From Biomphalaria glabrata (lineage: Eukaryota; Mollusca; Gastropoda; Planorbidae), in the NCBI RefSeq assembly GCF_947242115.1, contig NC_074726.1, positions 5,387,951 to 5,451,950 on the forward strand: a stretch of 64,000 bases of DNA, in the 5' to 3' direction. This document shows positions 24,250 through 49,890 of this stretch, piece after piece. The stretch's first letter is position 1. Every line of letters starts with the position of its first letter. The notes under the pieces were generated by a model that did no database searches, had not been told where the DNA came from, and worked only from the letters and a program-made list of their open reading frames with translations. The position numbers were made by a program, and so were the translations under genes.

Positions 24250-25640
24250 TGACACGCGTTTCGAAGACGTATAGAGTTCAGAGATGACTGAGAATGTTGC
24301 ACATCACTGCTAGCTATGATATTTTCAAATCTAGTAAAGAAAAAAAGCTTGTGAACCATAATATTTTTTTAATTTCTTGACAATTTTTCTTTGTTCCATA
24401 TCAGTGTACTGTGCTCTTTCCATAGCGTGATCTTTTTTATATAACTGAATACACACGCGCACAAAAACTAAATGTCTAAATGTATTTTAAATTCATATAT
24501 GCAATAAAAGTATCCAATCGAAATATGAGGTTTTTATTAGCTATTGTGAAGTATTGTTTCCTTCTTAAAATATTTAAAACAAATATTTATACATTTCGCG
24601 TTACTGTATTGATTTATTGATTGCCTTAATACAGGTGCCAAAAACCTATGTTAGGTGAAAAAATGAAGACTGCATAGTAACTAACTGATTCAGACATAGT
24701 AGAAGAGTTTTCATCTGTTCTAATCAATGTCTATAGAGTTTCTATTATTTTTTAAAATGAATCCATAACTATCTTAACGAGTTCTCTTCTGGTGCACCAA
24801 GCGCTTAAGGCTAGTTCCATGTTATTTTGTTGAGCAGGCCTAGCGGTCCAGTGTATCAAAACAAAAGGATACTGAATAGATTGCAGCTTCAGCCCGAATT
24901 CCAGCCAAACTGAGAGAATGCTTCCAGCAGATAATGAATTAAGGTGATGTCAATGAAAGACTAAAAATTCGTACCTCGTCATTATCCTTGACATTTTAAC
25001 CTCAACATTTGGAAAAATGGATCAAGTTTTGTGATGTCAGGTGAATTGTTTACAAAATCGAAACATATTTTTCTCCTTATCACCCAATATTACAATAAGT
25101 TCATTTTGTATTTGTGGAGATTGGTACGTGTTTGGTCTTGAACTAAGCTTAGTTCAAAGCAAATATTCTCTCAGGGGTGGATCGGACTTGAATTTCACAA
25201 ACCCCTAGAAATGACCTAGATTTGGTCTTTGTCATTCTTCTTTAACTTAAGTGCCAGATTCTGTTATTTTAGAGTCTAAGGCATTTATGTATAAGCTCTA
25301 GATCTAGATGAAACCAGCGTACTGAACAATGGAGTAACAAAATATGCGTGAGGTAGTAAACTTGATTCAACCTGGTTAACAGCTTGCGTTTGATTTAAGA
25401 AAGAATATAGGAGATTAAGTAATTATATTCGAAAATTAATTTGTCGTAAACATTTCAAATTCAGTAGTTTGTCTTTGTATGTATAATGCGTTGATTTTAT
25501 TGAGAAAATGTATCCTTAGTTTGATGCCACTCAACACTTGATGCTCGTGCGGCCAGCACCACTCGCACATGGCTAGCTTCGCCACTGCTTTAACCTGTTA
25601 TAACTTTCGTCAGATCTATACAGTTTATCAATAGTTAAGT
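24250..25640. other. Intergenic, no gene seen
   Basis: AT-rich sequence downstream of the GIMAP gene with no long open frame and no recognisable repeat family. Confidence 0.5.
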
Positions 25641-25679
25641 TCCTTTTTCAAACCTATCTATTTCATCTATTTCTGTTAA

Positions 25680-25873
25680 CGAAGGTGTTATGTGGCCAGC
25701 ACAACGATCAGCTCTCCTTTGCCTTTCCCCAACTACTGCCAGTACCCAGTATCAGAGCTGCGTGGACTCATAGGCGATTTAAACACCCCAAAAATCCAAG
25801 TCTTTGCCAGGATTCGAATCCGGGACCCTCCTGTTTGGAAACCAATCTCTTTACCACATAGCCACCGCGCCTC
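25680..25873 (-). mobile_element. SINE family A
   Basis: The minus strand carries the head gcgcggtggctatgtggtaa, a B box (ggattcgaatcctgg) and the family body ending near aggagagctgatcgttgtgc. Confidence 0.8.
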
Positions 25874-26799
25874 CCTTTATAATTAGTACAAACTATAAAC
25901 TACGTCATGTGCACTCGTTGCTGTTAAGCCGTCCTGACCCAGAAATGAAAGAAACGTAACAATAGAATGTATTCAATGAAAAGCTAAAAGTTTTATAAAC
26001 ACACAAAAGCTATCAAAAAGACTGCTGTGTGTGCTACAATGCATCAATTGACGAATTGTCTGCAAGGACCTCATTTTTTTTTCTTATAAAATTTTAATCT
26101 CATCAACACGAGTTCCTTGGGAAATCATAACACTTGTTCACATTGCTAATCTTATGGAGCTGGCTGTTATGACCTTGTTCTAATGTTAAAACCAATGTTC
26201 ACGTGACGTGTTTCAATAAGTAAGGGTCTCCTCGTCTCGTGAATTGGTTAAATGTTCTATACGTATAGGCTAGTGAGACATTTAAAGACCTCGGAACACG
26301 GGAGCAAACAGGTTGAACAGGATACATGCATGTACTGAGAACAGATATTAGTTTGTGCTTTATTCCATTAGGGCCTCTAACAATAGAGCCATAAAAGTAG
26401 GTTGATATTATACATGTTTCTGTAAGTAAAAAAGGTGATGTTAACCTTTTATTAGGTTACCCGCTTTACCTTTCTTTTAGATGCACAGATTCGACAAACT
26501 ATCTCAAAACCAATGTGTTTTGGAGAGTTAAGTTAAATTATAGATATGATTTATTAACTAAACAATTAGATTTAAGCAAAATTCCATATAGTTTTATAAA
26601 GATAAATAACAAATAACATTTGTTTATGTGTACTCTCATCTTTCTATCTCAAGACTACTTCTATATATGTTAGCAACACGAGACTTGTTGAAGTCTTGGG
26701 TCCAAGTAGAAATGTCATTTGTGTAGATTTTTTACACAAGCAGTATCTGTATCTAATATAATAGATTATTTGGCAGGTGATTGAATTAACTAGAAAGAT
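25874..26799. other. Intergenic, no gene seen
   Basis: AT-rich DNA with only short open frames. No conserved repeat or exon-like segment was recognised. Confidence 0.45.
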
Positions 26800-27493
<694 letters not shown>

Positions 27494-28455
27494 ATTAAAA
27501 AAGCTAGAAAGATAGATAGACAGACTAATAGAGTGAGAAAGAAATTAAAATGATATTGTGATATTGATATTTAAGATAAAGTTAAGTAGGTAATATAGAT
27601 CAATATGTTATGTAGGAACGATGGTTTTGTAGATGTTTGTTTCAATTTGAACACTCTGATAGGTAGGTCCGAGAAATAAACGTATTAATACAGTATAAAT
27701 GATTGGATGATTGTGTTGCTTCACTAGACATAGAATGCATGGTTAGAATGTTTGAGGTAAATAGATATTTCTAAACTATTCTGTAGGCCTGCTTGTGACA
27801 GTACGTTTTTCTTAACTTGTAAAATGGTTTTTCTTGTGTTAACAAACACTAACAATACTTGGCCTAGATTAATCATTAAAGGAAACTAAGATATTGATCA
27901 AAAAAACGCAAAGACTTTCCTGAAAAACGGGATGTAACAACGGGTAATCCCGTCTTTCGTGTGTTGTTTCCCTTAAAACTTTGCTTGGCTTGGAAGGTCT
28001 TTCCAACTATTCTCTGAGTGTGACGAAACTGATCGTGTCCACCAATACTTCAGTAAGTAAAGCTGTGTGATTAGGTCCAAGAAATAATTATCACGAAGCA
28101 GTCCTCTTGTGACACAAAACTTGCTTTCAAAATGTGAATATGAGTGAAAAAATATAGGATAAATAAATTGTGTGTTGCGCCGCGTGTTTGTAAAGTTGAC
28201 TGGCACTTGATCATTAATGTTGGTTCGAGTTCATTTTCTCAATAGTCTTTTTAAGCTCTTCTCATTCTATTGAATCAGAACATGATGCATGTAGGCCTTT
28301 ACTTTCTTCAGGATGTTCGCGAATGAAAAGTAACTTACAATGTACTAGATCAATAGTGCGCATGGAGAAACATGTTTAGACCTCTAGCAAGCGATTATCA
28401 ATATTTGTTTTTTTTTTATGTAAATTTCATTTGTAAAGATTATTTGTAAGTAAAG
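27494..28455. other. Intergenic, no gene seen
   Basis: Unique-looking AT-rich sequence. A 77-codon minus-strand frame at 27973-28206 has no splice context or recognisable product. Confidence 0.4.
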
Positions 28456-28491
28456 CGTCTTTCTGTCTGTCTGTCTGTCTCTCTTTCTCTC

Positions 28492-28525
<34 letters not shown>

Positions 28526-28587
28526 TACTTATCTCTCTCTCTCTCTCTTTTCTGTCTCCCTTATCTCTCTCTCTTTTTTTCTCTAAT
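28456..28587. repeat. Polypyrimidine (CT/TCTG) microsatellite
   Basis: CT dinucleotides with CTGT interruptions, strongly strand-asymmetric. Confidence 0.9.
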
Positions 28588-28997
28588 TGATTAATTGATT
28601 AATGTTTTAAGTAATCGAAGTTGTTTTTTTTTTACTTACAATAAATAATTGTTCAAGTATCAATTTGATCCGAGAATGGGTATGCGAGAAATAGAATATA
28701 CAGTTATCTAAGGTGACTAAACCCTTCATATTTAACCAAACCTGTTAATACTGAAGGATAAATTTTCCTTGTTTTATCAAGAAAAATAATTTATTACACG
28801 TCATTAATTGACTTATTGTTTAATTTGTATTATTGATTCATATCTTGTCTTCGCAGATAAAAAAAAAAGTATGCAATGTTTCAACTTGATTCGACAATAG
28901 CTGTGGGAAAATAAAGTGTGAGAACTTTTTACCAGAAAGAGTGAGCTTTGTAAAGATATCTTTGTAAAAACAGAGAAATATCCTTTATCATACGCAG

Positions 28998-29962
28998 GTG
29001 TGTCTTACCTAAACGTAAAAAAACAGAAAATGCTCAAGCTAACTTCAACAGAAGCTGCGGGAGGAAGCCAAAATTCTATGGTAACTGCTGCAGATAATCA
29101 AAATCCTACAACAGCTGCAAGAGAAAATCAAAATCCTATAACAACTGCAATGGAAAGTCAAACTTCTATGGCAACTGCAGCAGATAATCTAAATCCTATA
29201 ACAGCTGCAAAAGAAAGTCAATATCCTATGACAGCTACAAGAGAAAGTCAATATCCTATAACAGCTGCGGGAGAAAGTCAATATCATTTAACAGCTGGAA
29301 GAGAAAATCAATATCCTATAACAGCTACGGGAGAAAGTCAATATCCTATGACAGCTACAAGAGAAAGTCAATATCCTATGACAGCTACAAGAGAAAGTCA
29401 ATATCCTATAACAGCTGCGGGAGAAAGTCAATATCCTATGACAGCTACAAGAGAAAGTCAATATCCTTTAACAGCTGGAAGAGAAAGTCAATATCCTTTA
29501 ACAGCTGGAAGAGAAAGTCAATATCCTATAACAGCTGGAAGAGAAAGGCAATATCCTATGACAGCTGCAGGAGAAAGTCCTATTCAATTTAACTATAATT
29601 CTGACGCTTGTAACCAACAAGATGCTAAGAACGATAAAGACAAATTGGAAAAACTTAAAGAAGAGAGAATGGAAATCTCTATCGACGATCACAGTACATC
29701 CAGACAATCTACAGTTAGTATACTCTTAAACAAGATCACTGCTGATGAGGAGGAACTCACACAATTGTATATCGCAGCATTGAAGGAAATTAAAGGCGAT
29801 CCATCCCTAGCACCAAAGGTTTTGGAAATTGAAGAGAAGTTACAATGTTTTCACAGATATTATTCTATCAATCAAAAACGGAAAGACATGGCAGAACCAA
29901 TAGATGGAGATACAACAGAGAGTCAACCTCATTCAAAGAAGGTAAAATCATGTGGTTTATAG
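28998..29962 (+). CDS. Decapeptide-repeat protein; probable N-terminal exon of the downstream GIMAP gene
   Basis: An open frame follows the acceptor catacgcag at 28989-28997; the first in-frame ATG is 29030. About residues 18-185 counted from that ATG consist of roughly 17 copies of a 10-residue unit, consensus ESQYP(M/I/L)TA(T/A/G)(R/G), low in hydrophobics and probably disordered. A helical charged region of about 110 residues follows (KLEKLKEERME, then ITADEEELTQLYIAALKEIK). As a single exon it stops at TAG 29960-29962. However, AAG|gtaaaa at 29941/29942 is a phase-0 donor, and the GIMAP exon at 31755 has a phase-0 acceptor and no start codon of its own. I infer these are one gene of about 782 residues. 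Otherwise it is a stand-alone protein of unknown function. Confidence 0.65.
29096..29579 (+). repeat. Coding 30-bp minisatellite (decapeptide repeats)
   Basis: About 16-17 units of 30 bp are kept strictly in frame. The early units (NQNP, SQTSM, NLNP) are diverged, while the central ones are nearly identical and several adjacent pairs are duplicates. The frame is conserved through every unit, which suggests selection on the encoded protein. Confidence 0.9.
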
Positions 29963-30394
29963 TTTTGTTCATCAGAATTAGATTGGAAAATAACTATCAA
30001 ACCAATGGTGGCCGTTTAGTTTCGAATTAATAGAACGCGAGTTTAGTAAATCTCGATAAATGCTTAAATTTTAAACCTCAAAATTTGGTCGTTCCAATCT
30101 GTCATAAGTTTGGAAATTAATATAGAGAGAGGTCCTTGTTAGCTAAAAAAAAAGGATATACCTTGCACAATCGTTCCTAAAATTAAACTTTACTTTTTTA
30201 ATTTACGATTAAAAACTCAATTTAGCTTTTCATTTTGTAAAAGAATAAGAAGTAAATAAAAAACACTCAAAATAAAACAAAACAAAACAAAAACACTATT
30301 TTAAAAAAAAAAGCTTATATTAAGTATATTTCTTTCAATTAGTATGGATCAGTTATGAGATTAAATCTGTAATAGATCTAGACGGATAATGATA

Positions 30395-30760
30395 AATCTG
30401 TGCCAGGTCCGGACTTAGGCCACTGCAACCTATGCGGTCACAGTGGACCCCGCACTTTCATAGGCCCCGCGCTGAAAAACTTATCTTAGAACTTATATTA
30501 AATGGCAGGTTTTCTGCGGCTTCCTGATTTTCCAGGGGCTCCTAGAAATCTCCTGTAATTGCAAGATATACCAAAAAGTCATGAAAATATTCTGAGAAAT
30601 AAACTAAAGCTTCATTTTTGGATGCCAATTTTACGCGCGATAAAAAACGACATTTTAAAAACGAATGTATTTCTATTACAAAATCTCAATTTCGACCTTA
30701 TGCTTATCCCTACCCAGACTGTTTTTACCGTTTTGCTTTTGGCCCCGCCATTGCTAGGAC
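30395..30760 (+). mobile_element. Dispersed hAT-associated repeat fragment
   Basis: It shares, in inverted orientation, the words around 830-950 and 54600-54800: ccactgcaacctatgcggtc, then gatttt-ccagg-agctcctag. It contains no complete coding region. Confidence 0.5.
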
Positions 30761-31754
30761 CGGTCCTGAATACGGTAACAACTGTGCCAGGATGCTGCTA
30801 ATGATAAAATGGTTTATGTTTATTTAGACTTATTTACATTTTTGTTCTTTAAACATTAAAGGGGACTAATTCAACTTATACCATTTTATCAGTCAAGGAA
30901 AACTTATTTCCCTTGTTCGAGATACAAAACGAAAATAAATAATTACCAATAGTTAATTAACTTGTTTATTATTATTATTATTATTATTATCACAAGAACA
31001 AACGTTAAAATCTTCTTCTCAAAAATGATAACATTCAAAATTAAAAAAAAAAAGGTTGTCTGTCTTTATAAACTGTACATCTAGTTTTAATATATGATTG
31101 TATACATATGTAATTATCGCATGAATCTAATTTATTTCAAACATTTCAAATTATTTCTTGAATATAATTTGATGACTTATGTCAGTGATAACCAACATAA
31201 CTCGTCTAGCGTGACATTTTCATTTTTTTACTCTTTATTATGAATATCACCAACGAAAAAGTGTAAATGGAAATTAAATTAACCTCAAACTATTTGATTC
31301 AAAACCGGTGGATCTATTGCCCGTAATTTAACAATATTTTATTCGCGGCTAAAATAAAGAATGCCGCTATAGTTGTATAGTAGCTTTTTACTTTCTTTAT
31401 AAACTAACATGTTGGCTTATCATCATGCTGCACAAGTTTAGATCCGTTCATTTGTCATAGTAGAGAAACGTTAAAGGTCATGGCAACTCTACATTCGATT
31501 AAAAAATGAGGGCCCTAATTTAAATATATTTTTCAACTTTTTTTTTTTTTTTTTTTAGAAAAGGAGGAGGGGATTTTCTACATTTCGTGCCGAGATTTCG
31601 GTTGGCCGGATAAAACAATTTCGGGGGCTGGATCTTGGGCATCACTATCTAATGTCATGTTAGTTCTATCCGAGTAAAAAAAAAGCATTTCCTTAGTAGG
31701 AACAACTTTTTTAAAAACTTTATCTGATACAATACAATTTGATTGTTTCTTTAG

Positions 31755-33191
31755 ATTTGTCAAGAAAATGAACTAACTTTACTTCTGCTGGGAAGTGCTG
31801 GTAATGGGAAAAGTGCAACCGGAAACTCCATTCTGGGTAAAACTGTATTTAAGACGTCAGCAAGTACGTCATCTAACACATCAGAGTGCCAAAAGGGAAC
31901 CGCTGTAATCGGCAGTGACACAATTACAGTCCTCGACTGCCCAGGAATAGACACCGAGAATAGCCCTGAAGTTGTATTTCATTCTTTCGTCGAGTCAGTG
32001 AAACAAGCCTTAGAACTTTGCAAATACACATTCTCCGCTGTCGTGATAGTATTAAAATACGGACAGCGATTCACAAAGCAGGAAAGTGAGACAATCAAAC
32101 ACTTGAAAGGCATTCTGGGAAAGGATGTCTTAAAAGACCGCGGAATTTGTGTCGTGACGCATGGGGACAACTTTGAGGCTGACACTGAGGATGAAAATGT
32201 TGATTTTATTGATTGGTGTCAAGAACAGAGTGGCGACATTAAAACTTTATTCGATGAATGTAATTTTCATTGCGTCCTATTCAACAACAAGACTAAAAGC
32301 CAAGACACCAAGAACGATCAACTGACAAGACTTTTGCAGTATGTACCAAGAGCTAAGCCATACACTGAAAAAGATTTTATTTCTGCCTTCAAAGACCTCA
32401 ATAAGATGAGACTTGAATATGAAGTGCCTAAAATAATAGAGGAAACAAATGCGTTCATTAAAAGCAAGAGACAAAAATTTCAAGACATTGATTCTGAGAC
32501 AGACGAAAGTCAAAGGCATGTACAATTAGAACAAATTAAAGATGACATTGCTCAGTATAACCATAATTTGCTTGAGTCGAATGGTGATGAGGAAATGATG
32601 AAACAGCCTCTACAGTCGCTGAAGATCTTTTCACTCGAAGTAAATGCGAAGCTGAAAATGTGTCAAGAAAAAAGAAAAAGCATTGGAATAGAAGATATAG
32701 ACATCGATGCATCACAGTCACAGACTGAGGAGAAGAGACCCCTACAGTTAGTATCTAAAGACCATTTCAGTAAATTTTCTTCAACGGCAATTGCAGATTT
32801 ACAAGATGCTCTTATGACTGATTCCGAAGACTATGAATATGTGAGTATAAAACCTCCAAGTCATAGTTGTGTTTATCTACAAGAGAATCTCAGCGATACT
32901 AACCTTCTTGAGAATTTAGTCCAGGAGTTATGGAAATTTGAATGCAAAGTGAAAGATTTGAAAATTAAAGAAAATGTCAATTCTGAAGATTGGAAACAGT
33001 TTAGCTCAGACTTCGCTAACTTTGAGGTGAAAGTAGCAAGCATAAATTTTACAGCGATGGACCCAGAGAAAAAAGAACAATTTGACAACAACAAGCGTTA
33101 TATTTCTACATTAATTGAGGAGAACACAAACCAAGTGTCCTTAGGAAAGATTTGGTCGTTTTTTAAAACTTTTTTTGGAAAATATTTATAG
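31755..33191 (+). CDS. AIG1/GIMAP-type GTPase exon, 478 aa
   Basis: This is a single large exon behind the acceptor gtttctttag. It opens in phase 0 with ICQENELTLLLLGSAGNGKS, so a start codon must come from an upstream exon. The GTPase motifs are G1 GSAGNGKS, G3 DCPGID, the conserved box FSAVVIVLKYGQRFTKQE, G4-like THGD and G5-like LFNN. MKQPLQSLKIFSLEVNAKLK follows, then an acidic linker and a C-terminal helical region ending in hydrophobic, basic WSFFKTFFGKYL, which could bind membrane. It is longer at the C-terminus than the GIMAP at 22.4-23.7 kb and lacks that protein's CaaX-like end. The best candidate for the missing 5' exon is the decapeptide-repeat ORF ending at 29941. Predicted role: a GTP-binding scaffold at membranes, probably in immune signalling, from family knowledge. 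Confidence 0.85.
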   Translation: MCQENELTLLLLGSAGNGKSATGNSILGKTVFKTSASTSSNTSECQKGTAVIGSDTITVLDCPGIDTENSPEVVFHSFVESVKQALELCKYTFSAVVIVLKYGQRFTKQESETIKHLKGILGKDVLKDRGICVVTHGDNFEADTEDENVDFIDWCQEQSGDIKTLFDECNFHCVLFNNKTKSQDTKNDQLTRLLQYVPRAKPYTEKDFISAFKDLNKMRLEYEVPKIIEETNAFIKSKRQKFQDIDSETDESQRHVQLEQIKDDIAQYNHNLLESNGDEEMMKQPLQSLKIFSLEVNAKLKMCQEKRKSIGIEDIDIDASQSQTEEKRPLQLVSKDHFSKFSSTAIADLQDALMTDSEDYEYVSIKPPSHSCVYLQENLSDTNLLENLVQELWKFECKVKDLKIKENVNSEDWKQFSSDFANFEVKVASINFTAMDPEKKEQFDNNKRYISTLIEENTNQVSLGKIWSFFKTFFGKYL

Positions 33192-33284
33192 AAATATATT
33201 TTTTTTAACTTCAGTTGCTTTTCCCCCTTCAAGACCTTACTTAATCTTTTCATTTTCAGATGTATTTGTTTTTCCTTTCTGAGA

Positions 33285-33500
33285 ACCTCCCTAGCAGTTT
33301 GACGCATCGGGCGGCAAGCTCCCTCCATAGAAATCGGTTACTGGCACTTTCCAGATCATGTCCACTGCTTTTAGGTCCTCCGTGAAGGTGCGGTGCCAAG
33401 TTATATTAGAACGTCTCTTTCTTTCCATCGGCCTCCACGTCATTGCTACTATTGGAGCGCAGCAATCCATTCTGTCGGAGGACATATCCCGCTAATCTCA
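33285..33500 (-). mobile_element. LINE 3'-end fragment
   Basis: The minus strand encodes VAMTWRPMERKRRSNITWHR and TFTEDLKAVDMIW, a diverged copy of the LINE tail at 45510-46135 (VAMTWRPIRGKRKQGRPRIT, TFMEDLRTVDTRW). Confidence 0.65.
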
Positions 33501-33604
33501 TGCTACGCTCGGTCACAATTTATTTTCAGAATTACAGAAGTCTCACAAATTAAGACTAAGGTTAGGTCTTTGAATAATTGATTTTACAACATGTTTAATA
33601 CACT

Positions 33605-34753
33605 AAACTAGTGGTTCTCAGACTTTGCTCCGCGGATCCCTAGAAGGTGGTCCACAGAAAGATCAAAATTGTATACATTAAAAATAACTTTTTCGCTAAA
33701 GGTCAGCTTATCCGATCCAATAAATTGAATAATTACAGAGTCGCCCATTACTTTTGGTTCACTATGTCTACTTTTTAATCAGGACCTAAACCAAATATTT
33801 TAAGACATTCTTCGCTTGGCTATTCCCGACTGGTTATTGATTCCTTTTGGAAGTGGACAAACTCACATCCCAATCACAGATGAATTCATACTAAGAAAGG
33901 AGTAACTTATTAAAATATACTCCAATGAGGCTACAAAACAGATGCCAATCTATATCCTGCGATATGGGTCACTGAGCAGACGATTTGATTGTTTTCTCGT
34001 CTCTTTATTTGGTACAACATGGCTTCAGTGACGTAGCAGTAAACCACATCACAATTGAAACCGTCTCGATATTTATGTTCGAGTAGATATGTGGTTGCTA
34101 GTTACAATCATTGAGTCGGACATTAACACAGATATAAAATCGTCTCAATCCCATCAGAATTATACATTTAAAATTTATTTTAAACAAAATTTATCTTCCA
34201 AATAAACACTTCTTCAGCAAATTGTTTTGATTTGTTTTAATTTGTATATTATATACCATGCATGTACATAACTTTTTTTTTTACTTAGGGCTCCGTGGGC
34301 AAGTTTTGACTATACAAAGTGTACCCGGTAAAAAAAATCCTTTAAAAACGTCTGTATCAGATTTTATAGCGCAATAACTTTCGGATACGAAATGATTTTT
34401 AGGTGGAACATGTTAGACTATGATGTGTAAAGGACTATTTCGATTGTTAAATTAAAATGTGTTAACTCAAACTTGTTTAGGTGTTAATATTTTAAAGATA
34501 CAGATTTAATTAAAATGACCAATTACACACACACCTCTGTGTCCAAACACCCGTTTGTATGTGTGTAGCAGAACAAAGACAGTCCACTACCGGCCTGGCT
34601 ATGGAATGTTGACAACAGCAGACCTCTCACAAGCCATAGTGACCTTAGTATTTTGGAATGTTTTATTTTATAACTATTTTTTCTGTTTCTAATCTAACTA
34701 TTTAAAGCTCTATTTGTAGCTTGGTGGTACTTTTGTGTATGTATATTAATTAC
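33605..34753. other. Intergenic; hAT-like terminus at the left, otherwise nothing seen
   Basis: ctagtggttctcagactttg at about 33607-33626 resembles a hAT terminal repeat (CAGNGGTTCTCA), but no matching right end was located. The rest is AT-rich with no exon-like segment. Confidence 0.35.
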
Positions 34754-35030
34754 GGAGGTGCAGTGGCTGAGCGGTAAAGCTCTAGGCTTCCTAACCGTGG
34801 TCACGGGTTCGAATCCTAGTGAAGACTGGGATTTATAATTTCGGGATTTTTGGGCGCTCCACCCAGCTCTAATAGATAACTGACATTAGCTGTAATGAAA
34901 GTAAAAGCTGTTGGTCGTTGTGCTGGCCATATGACGCCCTCGTTAACCGTAGGCCACAAAAACAGATGACCTTTACATCCTCTGCCCTATAGACCAGACG
35001 GTTTGAAAGGGGAACTTTACTTTAACTTTA
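34754..35030 (+). mobile_element. SINE family A, full-length reference copy
   Basis: The head is gcagtggctgagcggtaaag (A box) and cgggttcgaatcctag (B box), and the body is ggttgttggtcgttgtgctggcc-like with cgccctcgttaaccgtaggc. The end is ctatagaccagacgg with gaaaggggaacttta. It is the clearest plus-strand copy in the window. Confidence 0.85.
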
Positions 35031-37058
35031 TATTAATCGCACACGCATAAATCACAGGACATCAGAATGCTATTTAAAATACGTAACGTAGAATTTAATT
35101 AGAACTTCTTGAATAATCAAAAACAAACAACAACCAAAAAACACAATTACATATAGTTATCAATCCACATGATAAAAACTAAGAGATCAAATAACTTAAA
35201 TAAGTGGGTAGCCTTAAAATTTAATAATCAAATAAACTATTCTTAAAAGTAATTATAAATTGTAAAATATTAGAAAAGCAGAAGCCGGGAATCCGACCCT
35301 CCGCGGTAAGAAAAACACACGCTGACTGCCGATTTGTTCCCAAAGTCCCCAGGTCATCCTTCCTCGTTCAAGATTAATATACTGTTATAAACTTGGTGGT
35401 GACACAGATGGGGGTAGTGGTATGTGTGTAGTCAGCCGACGCAAATCGCCCCAGCCTTCTATAAGTTGAGTGTGACCAAAGGGCTCTACTGTATCTAATG
35501 AGAGAGTACATGGCAATGAAGACAAACTGATACGCGTGACAGTTAACAAGATACACCTGTTACTTACGGGGTAAAATAGAACAAGTTCCTTAAGCTTGGG
35601 ATCTGTCCTGCCTTGTGTGTGTTGTCCTGAACTACTTCAGTTAGCGTAATGCGAGTCCGAGCACATTCAAGAGAAACAACACTTAACTCTAACATTCTTG
35701 ATAAAAATTTAGAAGACCTAATGTTTATTTACAGATGGGGATGATTGTCTTGTCTCTATATTCGTCGATTACTCGGTCCTCTCTTAAATATCCATCTTTC
35801 TACAAGCCCTAACCATATTCTTCACCTATCTGCAACGTCGTTTGTCTGTCTGACTGAGTGACTGCTCGTACCGTCGCTAAAAACAATGCACATTATAGTT
35901 ATTTACAAAACGAACATAATCTCTAAACTAAACTAGGTCACTGCAGATCATTTGTCTTTGGTCAACCATGTAATATTTCGAAATTCCGAGTCATATGATG
36001 AGTCTTCAGATATTCGGAATGTGTATTGGCAGTCACAGGTATGGGATTTTTAGGGCTTCCCACAGCACAATAGTCCTGTTTTACTCCAGCTTCATTATTC
36101 AAGAGACGATGGTTTTCAAAGCATCTTTGTAAAGAAATTAATGAACAAACTAGTGAGTAGAAAGGCGATTATGATCTTAAGCTCGGCTGCACTAATGTTT
36201 GTAACTTTAAGAAATTGGAAGACATATTGTCGAAATGAAGGGTATCATTATATTTAGATTTTATTTGGTCTAACAATATGTGTATTTTCTGTTTTTATTA
36301 AGTATGATGTCTAGGTTACCAATAGAAAAAATTTGGATACTATTTACTCATATAATTAATTCAAGTATTTTAACTAGTAAATATGTTTTGTAATATTAAA
36401 CATACATAACACTGGGACCAAAACAAAAGCAAATATTATACATTATAGAAACACTTTCACAAGGAGTAGGCTTACATGTAGTTTATGTATTTATTATTAT
36501 TATTGAATAAAAAATCTAACACGTTAGATCTAAATGAAACGCTGTACTGACAATTAAAGAGTTACCTTCCTTTAATATATTACATACTACAGTAACAAGA
36601 TTGACATGGATTTGTTATTTTTCTCGGACACCAGAAATAGAACTTAAGGAAAATTAACATGATTTAATAAAAATAATGTAATAATGAGTTGCATTTAAAC
36701 TCTTATAGTCAACACAGTCTCTTACATAACCCCGTTTGGGCCCCTTTTGGTCGTGGGCCCGGGCGCAATGAACCCCTTCGCGCCATGGTTTCTACGCCAG
36801 TACATAGTATAGATCAAGATGTTAAACGTGAATAAGAATGTTTCAGCATTCATTTTTAAAGTAGTCTGCGTTTGAAAACTACAATCTTTTCACACATTAC
36901 ACGTTGGTGTAGACATTCACCAATCTATTCTTTAAATACATACATCAAAATATTATGTTTTCACTATTTTCATAATTCACTATTTGATCTCACATTTAAA
37001 AAGAAATAAATGCTTGAAATAAGTGTATAGATAATTTCTAAAAGGCTGCAATTATTTA
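35031..37058. other. Intergenic between GIMAP and CARD-ankyrin genes, no gene seen
   Basis: AT-rich sequence with no splice-bounded reading frame on either strand. The two flanking genes end toward each other here, so this is a convergent 3' intergenic region. Confidence 0.5.
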
Positions 37059-49603
<12,545 letters not shown>

Positions 49604-49834
49604 CCTCTGTAATAAAATGATTTTTTAACAAGACAACAACAAAGTGTGAGAGATAAAAGTTAAACATTTAGTAATCAATAAAAGTAACACAACCAATAAA
49701 ATTGTAAGCTATTCCTTTTATTCCTTCTTTTTGTTTTACAAATCTTATATTAACTCACCTTGTCTGTCAATCTGTCTGGTAAGAAGTTTAAAAATACTTT
49801 CTCGTGGTTTTTGGCATGGTTGGGCCACGAAGAG

Positions 49835-49884
<50 letters not shown>

Positions 49885-49890
<6 letters not shown>

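Noticed and set aside
49745-49840. Extra coding exon upstream of the CARD exon
   Set aside because: There is a good donor (caag|gtgagt), but its frame does not join ATG 49603, and part of it is a dispersed repeat also seen near 11320. At most it is a 5' UTR exon.
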